A stretch of 64,000 nt of DNA, taken from NCBI RefSeq assembly GCF_008728515.1, contig NC_044978.1, positions 143,391,787-143,455,786 on the forward strand, read 5' to 3'. The notes below the pieces were generated by a model. It was not told the DNA's origin. It was given only the letters and a program-made list of their open reading frames with translations, and ran no database searches. The DNA is from Papio anubis. Taxonomy: Eukaryota; Chordata; Mammalia; Primates; Cercopithecidae. This document shows, in pieces, positions 58,400 to 64,000 of this stretch; positions within the stretch are counted from its first letter, which is position 1; every line of letters starts with the position of its first letter. A program made the translations under genes and the position numbers.

Positions 58400-58699
58400 T
58401 TTTTTTTTTTCTTTTTTGAGACAGAGTCTCGCTCTGTTGCCCAGGCTGGAGTGCAGTGGCGTGACCTCGGCAGCTCACTGCAACCTCCGCCTCCTGGGTT
58501 CAATCGATTCTACTGCCTCAGCCTCCCAAGTAGCTGGGATTACAGGTGCATGTCACCACACCTGGCTCATTTTTGTATTTTTAGTAGAGACGAGGTTTCA
58601 CCATGTTGGTCAGGCTGGTCACAAACTCCTGACTCAAGTGATCTGTCTGCCTCGGCCTCCCAAAATGCTATTACAGGCATGAGCTACCACGCCTGGCCC
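58400..58699 (-). mobile_element. Alu (full length, inverted) in the GRXCR1 intron
   Basis: Reverse-complement AluS/Y with its T-tail. Flanked by AATCATTTCAATATCTT (58383-58399) and AATTATTTCGATATCTT (58700-58716). It lies in the same orientation as the gene. Open frames over 58353-58801 are shadows. Confidence 0.96.
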
Positions 58700-59264
58700 A
58701 ATTATTTCGATATCTTAATGAGTACAAACACAGTTCAATATTTTCAGCAACCACAACCTCTGTACCAGTGCATATTAGGTGAATATGAATTCCTGCTATG
58801 ACCCAAGACACTTGTGAATGACCAGACTCTTGAATGGTCGTATGGTTTTCTCATGAAATGTATTTGTGACTACAAGCAAAGAACAACAAAGCTGAAATGA
58901 AATGTTAGTGCTATGCAGCTTCCTGAGTTCATTTTCTATCTGTGGCACTTCAGACACCAGGCTCTGAGCACACAAAATTCAAAATAGTAACTCAACACAA
59001 TTAAAAATGGTTTTATGTAATGGACCGACAACATGACTTACAAATATTACTTTCAAAGGCTAAAATATCAAATGTTAAGTTCACTAATACCAAGAGTCTA
59101 CTGTTTCTTCATAATTTGTCCCCTTGTCAGAACAAATAAATTGCCTAAAATAAACTTAATACATAAATACCAAAGCTACATTTTTATTTCTAAATATAAT
59201 CACAAATACAACAAAGCCATTCTAAAATAGCGCCCTCGGAGTCCGTGCAATTCTGTGATGAGAC

Positions 59265-59368
59265 CTCTCTTTTATTCAAAGGATTGTTGAGAGGATTCAA
59301 TGAACTAATTCATGGGAAGTGAACAGAATATTGCCTGGCACATAGTAGGCACTCAATACAGTTAGTCA
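59265..59368 (-). repeat. MIR fragment
   Basis: 'ggattgttgagaggattcaatgaactaa' and 'tgcctggcacatagtaggcactcaata' are the end of MIR on the reverse strand. Confidence 0.7.
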
Positions 59369-61927
59369 TTACTGGCCATCATTTTATTAATACATTCCAT
59401 TTGAAATGATTTTTTTAACTGCTACCTCAAGCTAAACTGCTTGTGGTCACATGATATAACCATTTTCTACACTTCTCAGAGTCGTTCAGTTTAAACACTT
59501 GTTCAATACTTCGCTTTCTGGTTTAAAGTTTTGCCACTGTAAGAAGGGGAGAGTAAATGTGTTTCAATTCATGCGCTATTTCTGTTGTCCAAGATAGTGG
59601 AAGAATACTTCCACTACTTCTATTCTCAGGAAAAATTAACTATTTCAGCCATAAACGTAGGAGAGGAAAGGGATGGCTTACATCTCGTGTGGAGTCTGCT
59701 CCCTTCTCATACCAGCCTGACGTGATAGACACTACCATTTTACAAATGAGGAAACACAGCCTCTAAGCTGGTTTTTAAAAACTAATTATCAAGTTATAAC
59801 TAGAAAGTTGAATATTGGTCTCTCTATGAGCAAAATCCATGGTCTTCCCTCTATGATAGTAGTTTTCAATGTTTATTTGCATCCATTTTTCCCCAAATAA
59901 TCTAAATATGAGATCCCCAAATGTAAAGCAGTTGAAAGGATAAATGCTACGACTAAAACCAAAGTGGTAGTGAGGTGGGGTGGGTCTCAAGGCAACCCAC
60001 TAAAGCTCCCCAGTGCCCCCTCGGCACGCAGGAATCTCATTCTTGCTGCATCATCCAGCACAATTTACACCATTTGTTATTCTAATAAGAATAAATAATT
60101 TAGTCATGCCTAGCCACGTCTTTCAAAGCGCACTTTTGTTATACTGGAAGTCTGGTCCTAATTTAGAGAGTTCTGTACAAAGAAAATCCAGTTGGGTTAT
60201 ATTAGATGCTCTTATATTAGTGTTGCTCTAAAGTTTAACCCCTCTGTAGACAGTTTTGCCCACAGATCAAGATGGAAAAAGAGCTAGGAATTTCCTGAAG
60301 AACATGGACAAAGTTTCAAGTTGGAGGAAGAAAGAATAACGGAAGTTAATGAAACAGACTTCCACTTTACTTATAGCATTACTAATTGCTATTAGTAACA
60401 TTACTAACTAGTAACAAAACAGGCTTCACTACTATTAGTAAAAAAAACTGACTTCCACTTTCAATGAAGAGACTGACTGTGGAAACTTTGACCTGCAAGC
60501 AATTAAGAATCCAGGCAGACCTGGTTGAGAATAGCACACAGAGTACTGAATTTACTGACTGTCTCCTCTCTTCTGAATAGTGGTTTGGGTTGAGACAAGT
60601 CACTTTGGGGTGGAATTCAAGAAAAAAAGAATGAGAATTCACCCTCCACTTTACTTCTTTCTGTTCATTTATTCCTGTGAGTGAGTTTTAAAAAACAGAT
60701 ACTCAGTGAGTGAGACCTTCTACTTATTCATTTCATTCCACAAATATATATTGAGTATTCACTAGCCAGGCACTGTGTAAGGCAATGGGAATATAGCCGT
60801 GAACCAGACACTTCTCTGTTGTCCTAACAGTACATCTCAGCCTCACCCTTGAGTCTTGGATAGGTCTGCTCCATATTGCAGTCATCTCAACTAAAGCACA
60901 CAAAATGTCTTGTGTCTCTAACAAAGGACAAAAGCGACAAACGACAAAGATAATGGCAAGTTTATGAATGATTGTGAAATGGACTTCCTTTGTAGCAAAG
61001 GAAATTTGGAACTCAAATTTCAAGAATGTACGTTTACCCCCAGTTATGCAATATAAAAACAGGATGCTAAGATCAAGAGTCTTCATGTCTTCTTCAAGAT
61101 CAGGAAATGAAGCTCTTATTATTTTTAACCTCAGATCATCAAATCCTATTCCAATAGAGCTTGAAAGTCCCTTAAGTATCTGACCAAAGAGGAAGCAACT
61201 TATTTGAGCCTCTGTGACAATACACCTCATCATCCAGATTGTCTATGAAGTAGTATTACCCATAAAACAAATTGTCAGAGAGTACACGCTTGGCATTATA
61301 ATCATTTCTGGATGATTCATCTTGGTCTATGTATTTTATTTTAAACTAGATTCAAAAATTTAATTCAGCAAACGCTTAAATGCCTACAAACACCCCTCTG
61401 CCTGACCAAGCTGCTAAAAAAATAAATAGAATCTTTTCTGATCATCAGTGTTTCCGGCATCCTTAATTTGCAGAGTTGAGAAAGAAGCCACTGAACAAAA
61501 TGCAGACACAGGGGAAATTTGTAGCTCATAATTCAAAATGTCTAAGCCTGGATATAGGAGCCTGATTCTTAAACCAGATGGGATGGACTGCCATAAACCT
61601 ACTTAAATAGATGTTTTGATTTCAGAGAGAGGCAGATGACATGGCCTGATTCCCCAGGTGAGCAGGTAGGTGGTATCTGTGGCTGTAGCCTCAGAACAGG
61701 CTGTTGCCACCCCCTTTCCCTTAGGAAGGACCATCACACAGAGCTATACCTCTCCAGGGAGTCTCAGGAGAGTCTCTGACAGCTCCAATGCCTTGCACAG
61801 ATAGCCTGTGCCATTTTTGACATCCTAAGTGTGTATTTGGGAATCTTTGCTCAGTTCTTCAAGAACAAATAAGCAGTTGCCAGTCCTCAGGGGAGAATCA
61901 GATTAAGTAATTGTTATCAGCTTTACC

Positions 61928-61943
61928 AAAAAAAAAAAAAAAA
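61928..61943. repeat. Poly(A) tract
   Basis: A 16-base A-run with no recognisable retroposon body before it. Confidence 0.8.
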
Positions 61944-62374
61944 GGACAGAAAATGGACACTATGTTGGCAATCTCAGTACAAATGGCAACAAAACTATTT
62001 ACTCATATCTTCAAAAAAATAACAAGGCAAAGCTTACTTAGAGCTTCTCTGCCATCTGAGATCTTTAATTCAGTGTCTGCCAGAACCACTGGTATGATAA
62101 TAAATCTCAGCACTCCCCTGGCTCTCCGTGCATGGACACCAGCAGGATTAGCTATCCATCTTGGTTATTGTTTTTTGAGGACTTCTTAGACATCTCATTC
62201 CTTCTCATTTTTAGCCTATTTATTAACATAAATAAATATCATTTACCAAAAAATAGTGGTTTCATTGATCCTTTCAGCCACATATTCTTTTATATAAAAT
62301 AATAATTTTCTCTTTCTTTTCATCTCCTAAATGCGTTGCCTCCTCCAAAAAAAGCTTCGGATGAAAGAGAAGTC

Positions 62375-62510
62375 ATTTATTTATTCCCTCAGTAAATATT
62401 TATGTGTCCCTGGGATATGCCAATCCCTGTTCTAGGCACTAGAGGTAAATAATAAAAATAAATGAACGTCTGTGTTCACATGGAGTTCACATCTTAGTGG
62501 GAGGATTACC
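62375..62510 (+). repeat. Ancient L2/MIR-like repeat fragment
   Basis: 'cagtaaatatttatgtgtcc', 'ctgttctaggcactagagg' and 'tcacatggagttcacatctta' follow a common old mammalian repeat. A weaker copy of the same type lies at about 60745-60810. Confidence 0.45.
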
Positions 62511-63079
62511 TGCAAACTGTCAATTCAGGAACACAGTCCCCATTGGCACAACCAGCTCTACTGAGACCAGATCTCCATACCAACTATCATATGTGTTACT
62601 AGCTTCTGCTGCCTTTGGTCAGCTCCTCACATTTGAGGCTACAAATAATCTTCATCAACAAATCAGATCCACTCAGCTTCCACAGCAATTTTCAGTTGGG
62701 TGGGATGTGTGATAAGATTCTTGGTGCAGAAAAAAATTGAAATTATTTTCTGACTCCATTTCTGATTGTCCAACCACAGCTGCTAAGCGTCTCTCTTCAG
62801 CATCACTTGAAATAACTGCTAGAAACTGAAACCTGAATTATGAGGACCAGCAGTGGTCATAGACTACCATGTAGTGACCCAAGTAATAGCAAACTAGATC
62901 TTGCCAGGATCTGTCTAGTGTCAGAGCCCTGTGTCAAAATCCAGCCTATTCCCTGAACCTAACACCTTTACCAGCTTACCTCTTAGGAAACTACTAACCC
63001 AGGTTTTGTGTCCTGCCACAATATAGTCAGATTTCCTAGATACCCACAGGCCACTTAATTTGAGAGTCATGGAAGCATA

Positions 63080-63390
63080 GGTTCATAGTTAATTAACATT
63101 ATGGGTTTGGAGTCAGACTGATTAGAATCATAAATCAAATACTGACTACCTAAACACTCTTGAGCAAGTGATTTTTGTCTTTCTGTACCTCCATTCCCTT
63201 GCCAGTAAAATGGGGATAATAAGATAACTCATTTAGCAGAGTTGTGAGCTTTCAATGATTTAATACATATAAAAAATGGGGATAATAAGAGAACTCATTT
63301 AGCAGAGTTGTGAGCTTTCAATGATTTAATATGTATAAAGTGCCAGGAATATATCTTGCTATCTAGTAAGGACTGAAATGTTTCCTTCAT
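63080..63390 (-). repeat. MIR with an internal 66-bp tandem duplication
   Basis: Reverse-strand MIR signature ('ggagtcagactgattag', 'cttgagcaagtgatttt', 'ccagtaaaatggggataat', 'gagctttcaatgatttaata', 'agtgccaggaatat'). The middle block occurs twice, at 63211-63276 and 63277-63342. Confidence 0.8.
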
Positions 63391-63792
63391 CATGAATATT
63401 TAACTCCTACTCTACTGTCAAAAGCCAACCAGAAAAATGGGATGGGTTTGGATCTGCATTTTGTATCCCTTATCCTCTTTGCATGGCTTTCCCAGTGCTT
63501 CTTTTCACCTGGTCTCTTTACTTCCTCTTAAACTCCAGCTACCTCTCAGGCAGAGTTCTGGGTTTTCTTGATTGGCTACAATTTCTCCACCAGTTTTACT
63601 ATATGGCCAAAGCAGCCGAACATAGTGATGGCATCGCAGAGTTCCTATAACATTAGAAAGCCAATGTCATACCCTTATTTTGAACATTAAAAATAGCTTA
63701 AAGTATTTGTGCCCTATTTATGTCATGTGTAGAATGGAGACAGACTTGAAGAAGAGAAAAACATCTTATTTTCCAAAATTTTCGAGCTGATG

Positions 63793-63806
63793 GAGAGAGA
63801 GAGAGA
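63793..63806. repeat. (GA)n short tract
   Basis: Seven GA units. Confidence 0.85.
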
Positions 63807-64000
63807 TTATCTAACATGGTACTGTTGATCAAGTTGTAGAATTGAATAATTATAGACTCAATGGAATAAAAGTCCAGAATACCTAAATCAGTCGTCAACC
63901 TGTACAAAGAAAAGCAATGAAAGATATTCATCCTGTAAGATCCTAAAAGATGCTCTTAAGCCATAGAATTAAAATAGTACGATATTGATGCAACAAGAAT

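Larger units (their letters stand above)
56153..64000 (-). other. GRXCR1: GRXCR1 last intron (5' part beyond window)
   Basis: Everything to the right of the exon is intronic on the minus strand. I find no further GRXCR1 exon. In human the last intron is roughly 10 kb as I remember, so the preceding exon would lie just outside. Open frames here (for example 60733-61233 minus, 166 codons) show no domain, overlap repeat-like sequence and are not supported as genes. Confidence 0.65.

Noticed and set aside
60733..61233. 166-codon minus-strand open frame inside the GRXCR1 intron
   Set aside because: No recognisable domain. Its 3' part overlaps an old L2/MIR-like sequence and plus-strand frames overlap it. 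It lacks splice-flanked exon structure and does not resemble a glutaredoxin domain, so it is not the missing GRXCR1 exon.
1..64000. CRISPR arrays, operons, rRNA or functional tRNA genes
   Set aside because: None is visible; the window is primate intergenic and intronic DNA. A 'ggtagagcac' stretch at 55213 briefly suggested a tRNA but has no cloverleaf partner.

Overview
This is AT-rich, repeat-dense, gene-poor primate genomic DNA. It holds many Alus, an intact primate L1, MaLR elements, a HERV9/LTR12-type LTR and Tigger-like DNA transposons. There are no bacterial signals (operons, Shine-Dalgarno sites, CRISPR). The L1 encodes a 338-residue ORF1 and a 1275-residue ORF2. Its 5'UTR, ORF1 coiled coil and 3'UTR differ from human L1HS as I remember it, while ORF2 is close. 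That suggests a non-human catarrhine, most likely an Old World monkey; this is an inference from memory, not a database match.

The one cellular gene I recognise is GRXCR1 (glutaredoxin and cysteine-rich domain containing 1, needed for hair-cell stereocilia; DFNB25 deafness gene), on the minus strand. Its last coding exon is 55973-56152, too short and lacking a usable ATG to stand out as an ORF. A short 3'UTR with an AATAAA signal lies at lower coordinates. From 56153 to the window end is intron, and from 1 to about 55850 is the gene desert downstream of the gene.

Layout: 1-1689, remains of a plus-strand ERV1 with polypurine tract and 3' LTR; 1735-2073, MaLR LTR; 2279-5225, minus-strand gammaretrovirus-like ERV with broken pol end and env; 6186-6787, another minus-strand ERV LTR; 8.2-9.9 kb, three Alus; 11760-13089, Tigger-like transposon carrying two Alus; 16025-22464, minus-strand L1 with a full 5' end, an internal inverted duplication and an inserted solo LTR12 (20231-21528); 22.5-24.0 kb, old L1 3' ends; 24427-27505, complete MaLR provirus with 5-bp target duplication; 34722-35077, small TA-flanked MITE; 35785-36197, MST-type solo LTR; 36788-42960, full-length L1 with both ORFs open; about 45960-46464, possible processed pseudogene; 48152-50458, second MaLR provirus (THE1/MST type); 50510-53870, old L1 split by a MuDR/MULE transposon (50750-52325) that still shows a transposase fragment; then more Alus and the GRXCR1 exon and intron.

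Most of the history here is nesting: Alus in a Tigger-like element, an LTR12 in an L1 5'UTR, and a MULE in an L1. Target-site duplications support several of these.
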